DNA of 64,000 nucleotides from Neodiprion pinetum (GCF_021155775.2 NC_060236.1:9221087-9285086); one strand, 5' to 3'; shown: positions 38,053 to 51,382, counted from the stretch's first letter. Made by a program: numbers and translations. Notes: generated from the letters alone by a model not told the origin.

Positions 38053-40002
38053 TTAAAACAGATTAAATTCCCCTTCAAAGTTGAAAGGCACGGGAGGTTG
38101 GTCCACTCTGTAAACTGTTTCAATAACATTGAAGTAGCCCACATACTCCGCAGTATCTGGAGTCGTATCAAAATGGAAATGCCCTCCCTCACCATGATCT
38201 GAGAAGGTATGGAAATGTTCAACTAGCAGATCCAAATCCTGCAATAATAATAAACAGCAAATATCTGATCCATAATTCCGTCGAAAATGAAATTTCACAT
38301 ACAGAATGCTTCGGTGAATTCGATTCATTTACTTTCGGTAATGAATAATAATTGATAATCCTTTGAAGTAATAAGTGATGTAACAATATTTTTTCGCTTA
38401 TTCTATACGAGCCGCTAAAACGAACAGATTTGATGTCATTAACTTACTGTGCTTGCAGTGACGAGAGTACCAAGAGCTACCAGAGGTGCAGACATTTCGA
38501 AGAAGTTGAGCCATTTCTTCAAGTCATCATAACTTATTAGTGGTGCCTCAGTAAAATCTGACATAATGTGGAGTTTGGCTTTACCTTCTTTCAGAAGGAA
38601 GGCTCCGCCCAAACCTGAGATAATGGATTACAAGATAATGAAATTATCGTAGAAACTATATGGGCACACAGTAAGTAATAACAAATATTTTTAAATATTA
38701 TTATGGTTTGTTTAAGTATTAATATAAACTTACAGACAACTTGTTCAGTGTAGCGAGCTGCTAGGGCTGCGCGAATGCTGCCAATAAAATCGTTACTTCC
38801 CGACCGTTTTTTGACATGAACCTTTATGACCTTGCCAGGTTTACCCTCGCTTAGAAAAAGATTGGCTGATAGAGAGAAACGTGTTTCACTAGCAGATAAG
38901 GTCTTGTCAACGCATTTTCCATCACCTTTGTCAACCATACAAATGTGAGTGGCATTCTTAGTTGAACTCTCTGTCGGAGAAATTGACATGTTCATCATCA
39001 ACTGTAAAAATGTTAAATAGTCCAGGTAATGAAGTCACAAAATAAGGCTTTCGCTGCAAAACGTCAAGGACAGTTTTAATTTGGTAGATTTTTGCAGTTT
39101 GGTGTCCTAATTTATGCTTAATACTTTCAGCCTGGGTAGGGACGAAAAGGAGATATTTTCGAAAAACTGGTTTTCTCGCCATTTTATCAATATGGCAGCG
39201 ATTATCCAAGTTCGAAAACTTAGAACATTTACTAGGAGGCGAAATATCACAAAACTGTTCAAATCTACGAAATTAGAACTCTCCTTGACCATTTGCAAGT
39301 TAGAACCTACCCATTGCCAGTAAGAAAATTGAATTGCGGATTGAAAATTATTGACAAAAAGTTTTAGTACATACAAACAAACATTTGCTGAATTACCTCA
39401 CAATTTGATTTCACAAGTGGCCATGGCCCAACTCCAGCACCAATGATGAACGCTTTGCCACTGTGATCTACGTTCTGAAGTATGGATTTTATATCATACA
39501 CCTTGTCTCTGTGGACATGAGGGAACAAGTATGGAATGCCGCCGATTTCAAGAAGTTTTGTACCACCACCAAGACCTTCAAGTAAAAAAAAAAAATAATT
39601 CAAAAACTCACATCAGATAACACAGAGCACAAATTAATCTATATTATAAACTTCTTTACAAAAGTTACAGAGAACAATTAGTCAAACTTATTGCATTTGG
39701 AAATGATGGTAATGTTTTCTAAATTTGGTACTAATTACCTGGTTCAGCCAGAGAGAATGGCTGCTGAGTGAGGTCTGGGCAATCAACTACGTCTATTGTT
39801 ACCTCTGCAAAGTTTGCAGGCAAGGCTTCCCTCAGGACTGTGAACAGATAAGTAAATATTATCATATACGTTTCACTTAGCCACTTTGTTGTTCATTATT
39901 AAATTATTTTGTTAATCTGTTACTGTCTCTTATTTCTTCTAGGGGTGGAACATGCAACGCTCTCGTCACTATCGGCAGTTTGCTCGAATCCAGGGTCGCC
40001 AT
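38053..40002 (-). CDS. C11orf54-like ester hydrolase, copy 1 (diverged paralogue)
   Basis: Six coding exons on the - strand: 40002-39924, 39837-39739, 39575-39397, 39001-38734, 38614-38448 and 38238-38053. Phases agree and give 325 residues (human C11orf54 has about 315). Family knowledge: DUF1907/PTD012 fold, a zinc-containing hydrolase active on simple esters; physiological substrate unclear. Motifs seen are VVDCPDLTQQPF (exon 2), IGAGVGPWPLV (exon 3), SEGKPGKVIKVH (exon 4), and the metal-site histidines in EHFHTFSDHGEGGHFHFD (exon 6; H-x-H then GGH). The C-terminus differs from copy 2 and from the human protein: the AFGKD-type end is replaced by a four-residue-longer, aromatic tail. Exon 4 is about 81% identical in protein to copy 2. 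An acceptor just before the start codon implies a 5' UTR intron. No frameshift or stop, so probably functional. Confidence 0.88.
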
Positions 40003-41879
40003 TGTACCTGTAATAAGGAAATATACTACAGAAATGTATAATAATATTCAATATAATTAAATGTTGATATAATAAAAACTATTATCAGTTATACATAGTA
40101 ATAAAGATAACAGGCAACCTATTGCCCTTGGCAAAATCGAAATGGGTATGTCTTTACGTAAAGACAATCTGAGACGCAAAAGCTGATTTTTTGAAGAAAA
40201 TATAAAGGGTACTGAAAATGTAGGATTGATCTGTAAACAAAATTCGACTGAAATTGCGAAAATAAATAGGGAAATTACATGACAACATGTCGGTTAGTTG
40301 TAAGAAAAATGAAGCTGTTTCACTTTGAAACGAATGGGGTAGAGTATTAAATAAGCAAAGTGCATTTGTGCCACTAAAAGTATAACCCAAACAATCGGAG
40401 AGTTGACGAAGAAGAAAAATATACCAAACAATGATGAAAAATAAAGTAGTAGCAAAAGCTCAATTAATAAAATGAGTTATGTATCTTCCATTTCCCATGA
40501 ATTAAACATGGGAGCAGTTCAATTTTTTTAAATTTCGAGACAGAAATTTATTAGGACCAATTGTATAATAATATCAGATGTATGAGAGCGAAGACTTCTC
40601 AGGAATGGAATGATCCAAAGGAAGGAGTGTAGTAAACAAGATTTTTGATTTTAGGATAAAAATTATACATATATAATGTCTTTATATATACCTATATTTG
40701 TAATTTCTTGGCAGGAAACGAATCGCTCAATGCATTCCGGTGAATAAATATTACGGTATTAAAATTATATTCACAAAATATTGAGACCCTAATTCACAGC
40801 GGGTTACAAACAGGGCTTAATGTGCGAATAACGCAAGAAAATTTTGAACGACTCAGTCAATGAGAGCAATTGACGTAGCTTACAGCTCAGATGATAGTTC
40901 TGCTAAATAGTAATATAATAATAATAGTACTCCGTTAGACGCGGCTAGATACGTAGAAAAACTGTGCCAAAAACTGTATCGAAACAGATGTAGAATCAAT
41001 ATTTTGTCTATTTCTTTACAATTTTAGGCACATATTCTGTAAGTTTCCATCCGCGACTAACGGAATTGTAAATTCAAATGCGACAAGCAATTCATGTGTA
41101 TCATATAACAAAAAAAGATTTGTTGACTCACAGTATTTGAGAGTAGCTCTTTACAGCTTGCGACGAATAGAAAAGGTAGACCAAGTAAGCCAGTGGATTA
41201 CGTAGCGTGATTTACTTCAGAAAATATTGCACTCGAATTGGCTGATACGTGCCTTAGATCATCTTCGATAAACTTGTATGACTTGATACCATTCTCCGTA
41301 ATCAACACCGATGTTATAACTCAATTTGATAGTTCAACTACGCCGAATGTTTGCCTCCTCGCCTGGACTTGCATAATCTAAACGCTGTACATTCGGACCG
41401 TACTCACCTAACTGTATGACGTAGAAAAAGAGGGGAGGACACGTGACGAATGAGCAGAACAAAATTTGATTGTAACGACCGAAATCATTTTGTATAGATG
41501 AACGAATGAAAACAAGTATTCCTTGATTATAATTTAGGCTGTATGAATTAAGAGTCATATCTAACAACGGAAAAGAAATACGCCATTGTGAATTGACAGA
41601 GTGGTTCAATGGTATTAGAACACAAATGATTTATTTCTGCTGATTATACTAAATAGATGCCTGGAGCTCCTACTAATAACTGCTCATCTTACTTCTCTTG
41701 AGAGAAAGGATTTTTGACTTATCACAGAGAGTACTTTATTACTTCAAAAAAAAAATTTGTACATTTACGATGCAACATATTATTTGATAGCGGTAATCAT
41801 TTAATAGCTCTCATGATTTTGTAAATTTTACCAGAGGGTATTCGATATTTTGATAATACCATGAAAAACGTATTATTTC

Positions 41880-42225
41880 TTTTATTCCCGACTCAACCGT
41901 AAAGTTAACTTTTTTGACCTCAAAACCGGGACGAAAGTGGCATATTTTTATGTGAGATCATATGAGATCATATTTGCTGCAAATTCAAATCCGGAAGAAG
42001 CGAGCGCCTTGAAGAAAACAGAAGAAGTGAGCGGCTTGAAGAAAACAAAAGAAGCGAGCGTAAACAATTGCCCATAAGACGCACCGCACCGCGTATGCCG
42101 CGGGAAATTTAAAAGTCCCAATTTTCAAATAAAAATTGCGGCCAGAGTTTAGTCGGAAATAAAGTCCCATCTAACACAGGAATAGAAGTCGACTTTTGTT
42201 CTTGTGTTGCATAATGTACTATTGA
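41880..42225 (-). mobile_element. Dispersed repeat, copy b
   Basis: Inverted relative to copy a at 21130-21390, and carrying extra sequence near 41,960-42,090, including a GAAGAAGCGAGCG/GAAGTGAGCGGCTTGAAG tandem duplication. No coding capacity. Confidence 0.6.
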
Positions 42226-42254
42226 TTGACTAAATGAAAATCGAGATATTGTAT

Positions 42255-42484
42255 ACTGAGAAAAGAGGTTATTTACTGTTAACAAACGCTTATTTGCATA
42301 TAGCGAAATAAAAGTTTTTTCATTATTATCAAATTTTAGTTGATCTAAATATCGATCGATATAAATTTGTTAATAGTTAACAAATCATATTTGGCTCAAC
42401 TAAAATTTGATAATAATGAAAAAACATTTATTTTACCATATTCAAATAAACGTTTGTTAACAGTAAATAAACTCTTTTCTCAGT
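42255..42484. mobile_element. Palindromic MITE-like element, 230 bp
   Basis: Near-perfect hairpin. ACTGAGAAAAGAGG at the left is matched by the reverse complement of CTCTTTTCTCAGT at the right, GTTAACAAACG by CGTTTGTTAAC, and TTATCAAATTTTAGTTGA by TCAACTAAAATTTGATAA. Almost the whole element is stem. It has no open frame, and a target-site duplication is not clear. Confidence 0.8.
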
Positions 42485-45400
42485 GATAATTATATTTTAT
42501 TCTAATACATTTTTTAGTAATCCTTCGATGTTTACAATAAAATATTGTGTTCTCAAGGGAAAATTTTCTACAAAATTCTTCTATAAATGAATTTCTTTAA
42601 AAGGCAAAATGTTTTCTTTGTGAGTGCAAACATATTACATTCCTATCACACGAATCACTGCGATGTTCTTGAAGAAGCGGATTGTGCCGGTCATGCTGAT
42701 TTTCAGTTTCTGTACTTTTACCTTGAGCCGACTAACAATGTAAACAAATCGCGAAACGGAATCCGTTCGCGATAGTTTCCGCTAAACTTTGGCACGTCGA
42801 GATTTGTCACATATTATTTTGGCGGGTCTCGTTAAACGAACCATTCTTACGTATTGTAGGGGGGGTCCAAAATCGTCCAAAAAACTGAAGGTATTTGTTG
42901 AATGGCTCTTTTTCCCTTTGACGCAAAAACCTGCCGAATTCGGTCGAAGGAGCAAAATCTTTGTTTAATATTTTGACGTTGCGATTTCCATCGGAAAACG
43001 AAGATTTCAAAATCTTAAGCAGGGAAAGGTTACTGTTAATTTTTTAACAAATATTTGCGGGGAATGCAATGGTATTGAGAACAGTCCGAGGAACATCTTC
43101 TATTAAGTGTAAATACGTCAAAAAATTAGAGAATTTCATGGCTTTGAGTATGTAGCAAGAATCAGGTATTCTGAATGTCTAATACACTCAGCGAAAGATG
43201 TGAGAAAATTGCGTTTAAAATTGACCAATTTTGCATTCACTTTTTTCACAAGAGAGGAAAACTTTAAATTACATCTGTTCGTAAATAATCTGTTAACAGA
43301 GCTTCAAGAATTAAAATCTTTGATACTGTCAGCCTAACGGAAAATAAATACATATAGATCATTATCGACGAGATAACACAAGCAGCTATCTTTTTCACTC
43401 TTATGGCCGGTGAGTTGCACTCAAGTTAATTTGGACACATACGTCATAGAAAATAAGTGCCTGAACTGTAAGATCATGAGTAACACGGATAAAAATTATC
43501 CTGTGTAATGAAATTTGATTCAATGGTGAATCAATTTTAATGCAACAAAATTCAACTCCGTGGTAACAACCGATCAATTGTCTAATGATTTTATTGACAA
43601 TTCTTATTACATACTCTGATTTAATTTTTCCGCTCCTATTCATGATGGTTAAAAACCGCGATCACTGAACAATACAATCGGCACGATATAATTAGCGATA
43701 TAAGGGACAAGCAAATACAGAAACTATGAACTGCAGTTTTAAATTTGAAGACAGCTTTCCTCTTCTATTTTTATGGACGGTATAACTTTGTATATGCATT
43801 CTGATAGAAATACTGCACCGCTTGAACATGACAGATTTGAAGAATGAAGATCGAAGCTGCTTCACAAAAAACGCGATATCAGATTATTTTTTTAATTACC
43901 GAGGCTTTCGAAAATTTTTGTCGTTTGCCCTCTTAACTTCGGGAGTTTTTTTAAAAGAAATTTACGGATTAATGTTGAAATGTTTGAATCGAAATATGAA
44001 TTGAATTACGTACAAACATCTTTGCTGTCTGCTATTAAGTAATAACTAAAACTAACTTATATGTTGATATTACTACATGCTACATATGCCGTGCAGTAGA
44101 AAATTGCCAATTAACCAATGAATAACTTACCGAAATGTCAGTCTGTGGTCACTACACTAGGAATGGTGTTGATATCTCTTGTCACGAACTCTGAATATCA
44201 GAGACTGATTATGTTTATCTTTAACTGCGAGTTACATAGAAACCCACTATACGTTATCTTCTCAAGTTACACACTCATTCTGAACGACCTTATTTTTGTT
44301 TCAATCGACAGAAATATTTCAAGATCTGGGAGTGAGAACGGCTCATCTATGCATAATTTCATCAGTCAATAAAATCTTCTCATTCTAAGGAGTTAATTAA
44401 ATATGAAGCTAATGAATCGCGACATATACCTATTAACTTGATTACATTGATTTGAAATTTGGATAAACGAAAGTGTAAGGAAACAGAGCACAGTGCACCT
44501 TAACTTTATGAAATTCATTTTGATTCCTCATAATAATAAAAGCTGCACTTGCTGTCTTTGTAAAATTGAGAATTCGCAAATTAAACACTTCACACGCTCC
44601 ATTTTATCAATATGTTAATCATTATTTTTATTTTTCACCTACAAAGAAAACATTCAAAAAGAAGACCCATACGGAAATCTTCATTAAAAATTCATTAAGA
44701 AATTTTTAAATTGCCTCTGACATTTCTGATAAATGGAATTCGGAAAATTCATCACCTATTTAAAAATGATTTGGGTCGTCATTTTATGTTCTACACGATC
44801 TATAGAAATATTTTATAATGACACAGACGTCAGTAAAAAATACGGAACCCTGATAAATAAAATTACCTACGTAACTGACACTTTCTTACTTTATAAACGG
44901 ATTCTTCATAGCTGGTACAATGCATAGTAATATCTTGAAGTGAATTGCATGGTCCGCAACTGCACTAACCAATCTTTTAATATTGCCGATTGGCTGTAGG
45001 AGAATTATAAAATAATATGGCATTGACAGTACCTATCGTACAAAATGTACCAGTTACCTTTTTAGATTATCTCAATTTTTCTTTCTCTTTAGTTTGCGAC
45101 CATTAATAACCTCGAGCACGGTTCGTGCGAATGCAGAGTTAAATATTTTTATTCACAATTTAATTATTACGATCTTGTTTAGTTCATAGCGTTTGTAATT
45201 GCACATAGATATACTTCGATTGATACAGTATCATTCAAACATAGTTCTGTACTTATTTTCTTCAATTTTTTAAGGTTAAGGGTTAAATGATTTACAGTAC
45301 ACCTTACATAGGTATATAAATAAGCCATCTGCAGGATTTAAAATCAATGAAAAGTCGTAGTTTCGAGAACGTTCTTATCTATTATTTACAAATTAGTAAT

Positions 45401-45612
45401 AGAAACTAAGCGAATCAGTTTACCAGTAATCGCGGTACGAATTGTCGTCACTTGGTCTTGGAAAAAATTGTTTAATTTAAATTTAATTATAAAATTTCAT
45501 AAGAGAAATATTTATAAACATACATGGGATTGCTGTCACCAAAAAATTGTAAATATTGTTATATCTTGGGTTTATTAAGGTGGTGCAATTTAACGTTAGT
45601 CGTAATTGTATT

Positions 45613-45618
45613 TTTATT
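45613..45618 (-). terminator. Candidate polyadenylation signal of the SLC35G1-like gene
   Basis: TTTATT on the + strand (AATAAA on the - strand), about 295 nt after the stop codon. The surrounding sequence is conserved in duplication copy 1 (about 19.95 kb), as expected for a former 3' UTR. Confidence 0.35.
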
Positions 45619-45909
45619 TGAATAAATCATTAACAGATACATATTTTATAAAGGGAAACGTTACTACCTGAGCCTGCTCAAGTTCCGACCCAACTAAACT
45701 TAATTTAATATTTATATTTTGTATTGAATCTATTACGGTTAAATTTAATTTACAACATTCGGAATTTTGCAAATTCTTAGTAAATGAGTCGCACAATGGA
45801 TCATCTGATGCAATATCATGAGTCAGGCAAATACACTATTCATACTGCCACGTGCAGAATGAACAAAGCAAAAAAACAATATTGTTAAAAACATTGGAAA
45901 TGACTTCTT

Positions 45910-47261
45910 TCATGGAATGATGTCGCATACTCCGTATATTTCTTTCTCAAATCCCATACAGATTACAGATAAAAGGACTAGAAGTGCTCCAACGATACTG
46001 GTCGAAGTAGGCATTTCACCGAAGAAGTAGACCTGAACAAAATAAGCTAGGATTATGTCCAAGGATCTGGTGACGGAAACCTTTCCTGCTCCTTCAAGTT
46101 TCAATGCTTTGGCAACTAATACCTGGCCAGAGAGTCCTGAAATTGCTACAATGGTAATTTGACCCCACTCCCACCAGTCGTGAGGGAGATCAATTTTGTA
46201 CTTGTGATTCTCAGACATTACAAGGAAAAAAAATATTGCTGTTAAAAGAGACCACACCGATAACGTAAATACTATAACACAGTAGTGTACATCCATGCAC
46301 TTTCTCATTACAACTATGTTCAACGCTGTAAATAACGTTGCTAGGATTGCGTAAACATAGCCCATGACGTCATAAGGTACCGTTCGATGCATCTAAAAAA
46401 TATAGTTGCATTCACTGTACAGATATTTGTAATATTATTCTTCTTCTATGGGATGAAAAAAAAATCGAGGTCATGTAACTTGATATACTTACATCCAACA
46501 CAAGTAGATCTATGATTTTCACAGTAATAATAATTTTCAATGGGTTACAGTGTACATACCTGAAATAGAAATGGTGGTTTTGCAACTAAGATGACACCCA
46601 GCATTAAGGCGCAGATGACGACAACGCGTAATAGGCCACAGGGTTCTTTTAGGAAAATAAACGAGAGCGCAATGACGATCACAGGCGAACTGAATATTAT
46701 GGTCGTTGCATCTCCAAGGGGAAGTTTTCTGAAGCTGTAATAGAGCAGTGCTAAGGTAAGGCCACCGATCAGGCCCTAAAACATGAATGTAGAATATATT
46801 CTGATTAAGAAACATGTCATTGAAACGAAAATGATATGTCTTTTCCATCTAATTTATGAACGAACACCGCATTCTGCGCAGTATAATATTCAATTTGAAA
46901 TGTAACGATCGATGTATTAAATTTAATGAAGTCTAGATAGTAATCTTACCTGAAATTGAACCAGCAGTCTCTGCCCTCTCGGTCCGAATAAATTTTTCGA
47001 GTGGTAGCAAGCGACAGCAACCATAGCCGTGATTTGCAGAACTGCTCTTATGGCTAGCAAAATCATTGGATCGACAGTTTTGATCGCCTTAACCAGAGCC
47101 GAGCTAATGGTGAAAAATGTCCCAGATAAGAATGCCAAAAATATACCAAACCAATTAGTTCCCTCGTGATAGGTTTCCACATTGTTGTTGAAGCGTTCAG
47201 TATATAAATATGCTGGGTGAATGCTATTGTAAGATGAGGTAGCGTCAATATTGAACTTCAT
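45910..47261 (-). CDS. SLC35G1-like membrane transporter (EamA / DMT superfamily)
   Basis: Three coding exons on the - strand: 47261-46950, 46775-46560 and 46392-45910. Both introns are GT-AG, phase 0; 336 residues. About ten hydrophobic helices are arranged as two EamA halves. The first half starts at FGIFLAFLSGTFFTISSALV, and it contains the LGDATTIIFSSPV stretch seen in SLC35G proteins. The second half contains TLFTALNIVVMRK and VTRSLDIILAYFVQVYFFGE. Family knowledge: drug/metabolite transporter superfamily; human SLC35G1 (POST) was described as a STIM1-linked ER/plasma-membrane protein. The substrate here cannot be told from sequence. It lies upstream of hydrolase copy 2's 3' end in the opposite sense of coordinates, on the same strand. 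A broken copy flanks the foldback element (20.26-20.56 and 37.06-37.39 kb). Confidence 0.9.
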
Positions 47262-47479
47262 TTTGTGATATAATAAAAACGATTGACTAGCAATATATCA
47301 ATTACGTTTTACAAACGACTTCCAATCGAATACTGACTGTCACACATCTGTTACGTCTGATACAACTGCAAATACAAAGCTTTGCATGTTGAGCGGATTA
47401 TCAAGGATTGACGAGTACTGAAGACTGTATAATAAACAAGTCGCGGGTGGATGCACGGAATTCATCGTTTGATTGTGAA

Positions 47480-49438
47480 TAAATCATACATTCGCCGGTT
47501 CGATAATAATCAGTGTTAAGAATTGAGTTTCTTGGTTTGTATTTAGTTTCCCTGGATCTATGAAGGATGATCGTTACCACGAATAAAATAAGATCCTTAT
47601 AAATGCAATAGTAATGAATTCGAGCACATTCGAATAACACGAGCCATCTAGTGTTTGTTCAAACTATAATTCTAATGTTTTGCAGTCCATTCTGTTCGAT
47701 GTAGAGGTCTCCTGAGATCGCATTGAAAGAATTTTACGAATATAATTACTTCTCGAACTCGACATAATCAGATGGTCGAGAATTAAAAAACTCAGCGATC
47801 TTAGATTGTTCTATGGAAATCGAAATTAAGAAAAAATCTGAGTCGATTCTAGATATTCATTCGATTTTTATATGTAACTGGACTTATTGTTAGTCAGAAA
47901 TGGCTAGATACAATAATACGAATTCTTAAGAAAGAACCACTGCTAGATGTTGCACTTTTTTCACAAGGAAAACTTATGGTAGACATTATGGTAGACATAC
48001 ATTTGAAGACTCTTCTCGTCTTTTGATTATGATGGAGACGGTTGTAGAGAATCTGGTATGTATTTGTTCACGCACCTTGTCTCAAGATCTGAGTCTTATA
48101 AAAAACTAATATTAATTGTCAATTTCTTTAAATCAGGAATTCTAAGATATTACATAACAAATTATATCCGTTTGATCATTTCATATGAGAAAAACAATGC
48201 TGCAAAATGCGATCCATTCTACAATTATCCATAAAAAAAATCATGATAATCTACCGAAAAGTACGATAATATACAAAAAATATTCATTAATATGCAAAAT
48301 AAAAGCCCAATAAGTTTGGGAAAATTACTAAAATCTAAGAATTCTAATAATTCATCTTAATTTATTCATATTTCTCAACGAGTCTCTGCGCTTGTTGAGA
48401 ATGTGAAACGAATTCTACAGAACTACTACGAAATTCGTTCTTAACTGTCTGAAGTATCTTATGGAGGATGAGAGAGATTGTCGCAGTGGAATTTCACTGA
48501 ATCCGGTATTTTTTTTAATAGCGTTTTCGAAAGCTACGTGAGCTCAAATTTTCAACAACGGCGCATTATTCTGAAAAATTAGAGAGGAATACAGCAATTT
48601 CCTCAAATAGATTGTTGATGCAGAGATGTCGGAATTTTTGCGCACAGCCTTGCATTACCTCGCACACACATTTTCATCGCAGGAAGTTGAAATTTTTTTT
48701 CACAGTCTATACTACCATAAAATAAAAGTTGGTGAAAGGAATTTATTACACGATTTTTTTTTAGACAGTTGAGAACTATAATTTGCTTATGGGATCGCTG
48801 CGAGCGGTAAGACGGAAAAACTGACTATTTTACGGTAACGATCGGTTTGCCGATCTTTATACTAAAAGCTGACTAAACGTGTAATCGACTGAACAGGATG
48901 ATTTCTTGCCCGCTGCAATATATTTGGCATTGTTGTGTGGGTCAAATACAACAAATCTTTGAGTAAAAGACTCGGTTCAAAAGCTTCAGTGACCGTTCAC
49001 ATATGCTCATTTATAGCTCATCCCATTGTCGAAATCTGAATGGAAACCGTCTGAACAGCAGTCGTCGAAACGGACTGATACTACTGTACCAAGTTTCAAT
49101 AGATTGCGTGAAAATTCCCATTTCTTGTTATAGGGCAGTAGCTCAGCCTGATCGTTTACAGCCAATTCTGGATCCAGAGAAGGCGGAGCCTCAAAATTGA
49201 AGTACTCTAGCCTTACTTTTATCAACTTCCGCTTCAATGCCTATTACAACATTTCCAGCCATCTCACTGTTGCCTATTTGAATCGGTCGCGTTGTGCAAA
49301 GTCTCACGTCAAACTTTGTGCAAGAACGGGACTTGTTTCGGACATTATATTCTAGCTGACATCTTCATTTAGTTGGACATGGTCAAATCCATTACAGCAG
49401 TATTTGAAATTGGCTTTATCATTACATACCTGTATATA
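47480..49438. other. AT-rich intergenic sequence, nothing recognised
   Basis: Absent from duplication copy 1 at the equivalent place. No exon, RNA gene or repeat recognised; probably inserted or lost on one side after duplication. Confidence 0.35.
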
Positions 49439-50640
49439 ACCGCTTGAGTCTGGTATCGGCAGGAAAGATAAAGTGCGTATTTCTTGTCTGAAATGTAACA
49501 ACAAAAACCATTATACATCATATCATATCATCATACGTCATTCATCATACATCATCATACACCATACATCATGCATAGTATTAAAGTGCGAAACTACAGT
49601 TTGGATGTCGGATGTTTGGCTGTTCGGAAAGTGACGTCACTCAAAATTTTTTTTCTCTTGACGTCATCGATCTACAGTAATCAGCTAGCCAAATTCCTCA
49701 GTCTGGAAACAACCGCGCCGTAGAGCGGACGGATGAGAATCGCGCTCCGCAAATTTCGTGTACCGGGTTCTCTTCCTCCTGGATCCTGCGTTCCGGGTTC
49801 ACTTCCTGGAGCAACTCGACTTCAGGGACAAGCGCTCCGTAGTTTCTGCGCTCCAAGCCCGCTATCTGGTGAAAATCGACTTTCAGGACAAGCGCTCCGT
49901 GGTTTGTGGACTCCGGGTACGCTACCTGGTGAAACTCTACTAATTTTCCGTGATTCCTGCGCTTCAGGTCCTCTATCTGGTGGTTCTCGGCCTCCAGGAC
50001 TCGCGCTCCGTAGTTTTGGCTGTCCAGGTCTTTTACCTTGTGGATTTCGACCTCTGGGAGTGGTACACCGTAGTTACGTTTTGTTGAAATTGTTGCTGTA
50101 CATTCAATATCTACTAACAACGTGATCGAGTGAACGTCGAGATTCACTATGTAAATTATTGTGTATGTATTGTAACGTTTTGGCGAACGTCACAAAATAA
50201 ATACGAGTTCGTGAGCTTAATTAGTGAACCAATGAAAGGCGGAAATTAAATATTGAGAAAATGCTTTAATGGCAAGTAAGTGTTTTCAGTTTAACGTCCG
50301 AAACAAGGCTGTTTTTACAATATTATCGGTTGACGCAGCAACCTTATTCATTTTATGACATGTGAAGTCTTACATTTCTTTTATCTGTGATAACCACTAG
50401 ATCAATTGAAAGGGAGGTAAAACGGGTGATTTCACTCGTTGTAACAGTATATTACGATACATACAAGCAGAATTATCAGGTAGTGAGTTATGTTTTAACG
50501 TTCTACGAATGTAGGTACGCTAAACTAATGACAGTAAGGCTTTATCCAAACGAGCACAAAAACCAGCTACGCTAGGCATCCGAGCCCGACCGAGCTTTAG
50601 CGAGCTAGGGTTTTAAAGCTAGTTTATATTATTTTGACGA
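49439..50640. mobile_element. Decayed third copy of the foldback arm
   Basis: Direct-orientation match to the left arm. It starts with CCGCTTGAGTCTGGTATCGG (compare 22,553), then the ATCATA tract, the paired TGACGTCA sites, about 5.5 sixty-bp sub-repeats (49,736-50,070), and, after unmatched sequence, a block at about 50,565-50,625 (CTAGGCATCCGAGCCCGACC) that matches 23,695-23,745. The satellite and the second arm are absent, so it is a solo or internally deleted copy. It sits in duplication copy 2 between transporter and hydrolase. Confidence 0.75.
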
Positions 50641-51280
50641 ATTAATAATATAGATCGTATATAATTCACCCATTTAGTACCATAAAGTACACGGTATTTT
50701 GCAACACCATTTACAGTATTAATTAATTGCATCAATTGAAAATTTTGAATTATGTCCATACTAATCTTCCTGTGTGCTACTTTTTAATTAGTCATACTGA
50801 ATCCCAATTACCTGAAATAACTATACAGCCGGGACAGAAAACAAGGTATATACACGCAATTTCGAATTGCCAAAAGTATTCGCTTTGTTACATTCCAATA
50901 ACTCTTTTTAGTACTTCTCAATACTTCTCAATTGATTAATTACTCACAAATTTTTCTATAAAAAACCAACTAAATTACTACTACTATTTTATTTTTTGCA
51001 ATTCGATCGATATCTAAACCGTTTTTGAATAACGTTACTCATTTTACTAGAATTTTCTAGTAACTAGAAAATCAAATTTTTCTCAGTGGCGAGGTTTCTA
51101 CTGATATTTGGCATGGAGTAGCGCTATAAATAGTTTCATTTTATATTAAAGTCATTTTATAACGTGTTAAACTAGTCGTTCTTCCATAAACTGCATAAAA
51201 CCAAATTAAATATCGAAATTGATTGAGGAACATTTATTAATCAGAGATATTAATGTTTCAGTCATAGAATGTGAATAGAC
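50641..51280. other. AT-rich intergenic sequence, nothing recognised
   Basis: No gene or repeat recognised between the decayed element and the 3' end of hydrolase copy 2. Confidence 0.35.
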
Positions 51281-51286
51281 TTTATT
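51281..51286 (-). terminator. Candidate polyadenylation signal of hydrolase copy 2
   Basis: TTTATT on the + strand (AATAAA on the - strand), about 97 nt after the stop codon of the gene. The spacing fits a short 3' UTR. Confidence 0.4.
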
Positions 51287-51382
51287 CATAGAAAAAATAT
51301 ATGTATGAAAAATATTCCATAACATTGTATAAAACTATAATATCGAAATTCTGTAAATTTTATAGACGTTACTCTGTTGCAA

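Larger units (their letters stand above)
18100..44735. repeat. Segmental duplication, copy 1 (expanded by the foldback element)
   Basis: Blocks in this interval align in the same order and orientation with 44,790-55,665. Clear pairs are 18.1-18.4 with 44.8-45.1, 19.9-20.56 with 45.55-46.09, 37.06-37.57 with 46.94-47.47, 38.05-40.0 with 51.38-53.54, and 43.6-44.7 with 54.2-55.66 kb. Non-coding stretches are roughly 80% identical by eye and carry many indels. Extra length here comes mainly from 20.58-37.06 kb. Boundaries are good to about 50-100 bp. Confidence 0.8.
40003..44735. other. Upstream region of hydrolase copy 1, repeat-rich
   Basis: It probably includes the 5' UTR intron and promoter of the - strand hydrolase gene. 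It contains dispersed repeat copy b (41880-42225) and a palindromic element (42255-42484). The part from about 43,600 to 44,735 aligns with 54.2-55.66 kb. No coding exon was recognised; an open frame at 44118-44372 is discussed among the rejected items. Confidence 0.45.

Noticed and set aside
44118..44372. Open frame shared with 55085-55288, alignable as protein at about 69%
   Set aside because: Nucleotide identity is higher (about 83%) than protein identity, and differences fall at all codon positions, as expected for non-coding duplicated DNA. The frames also have different starts.
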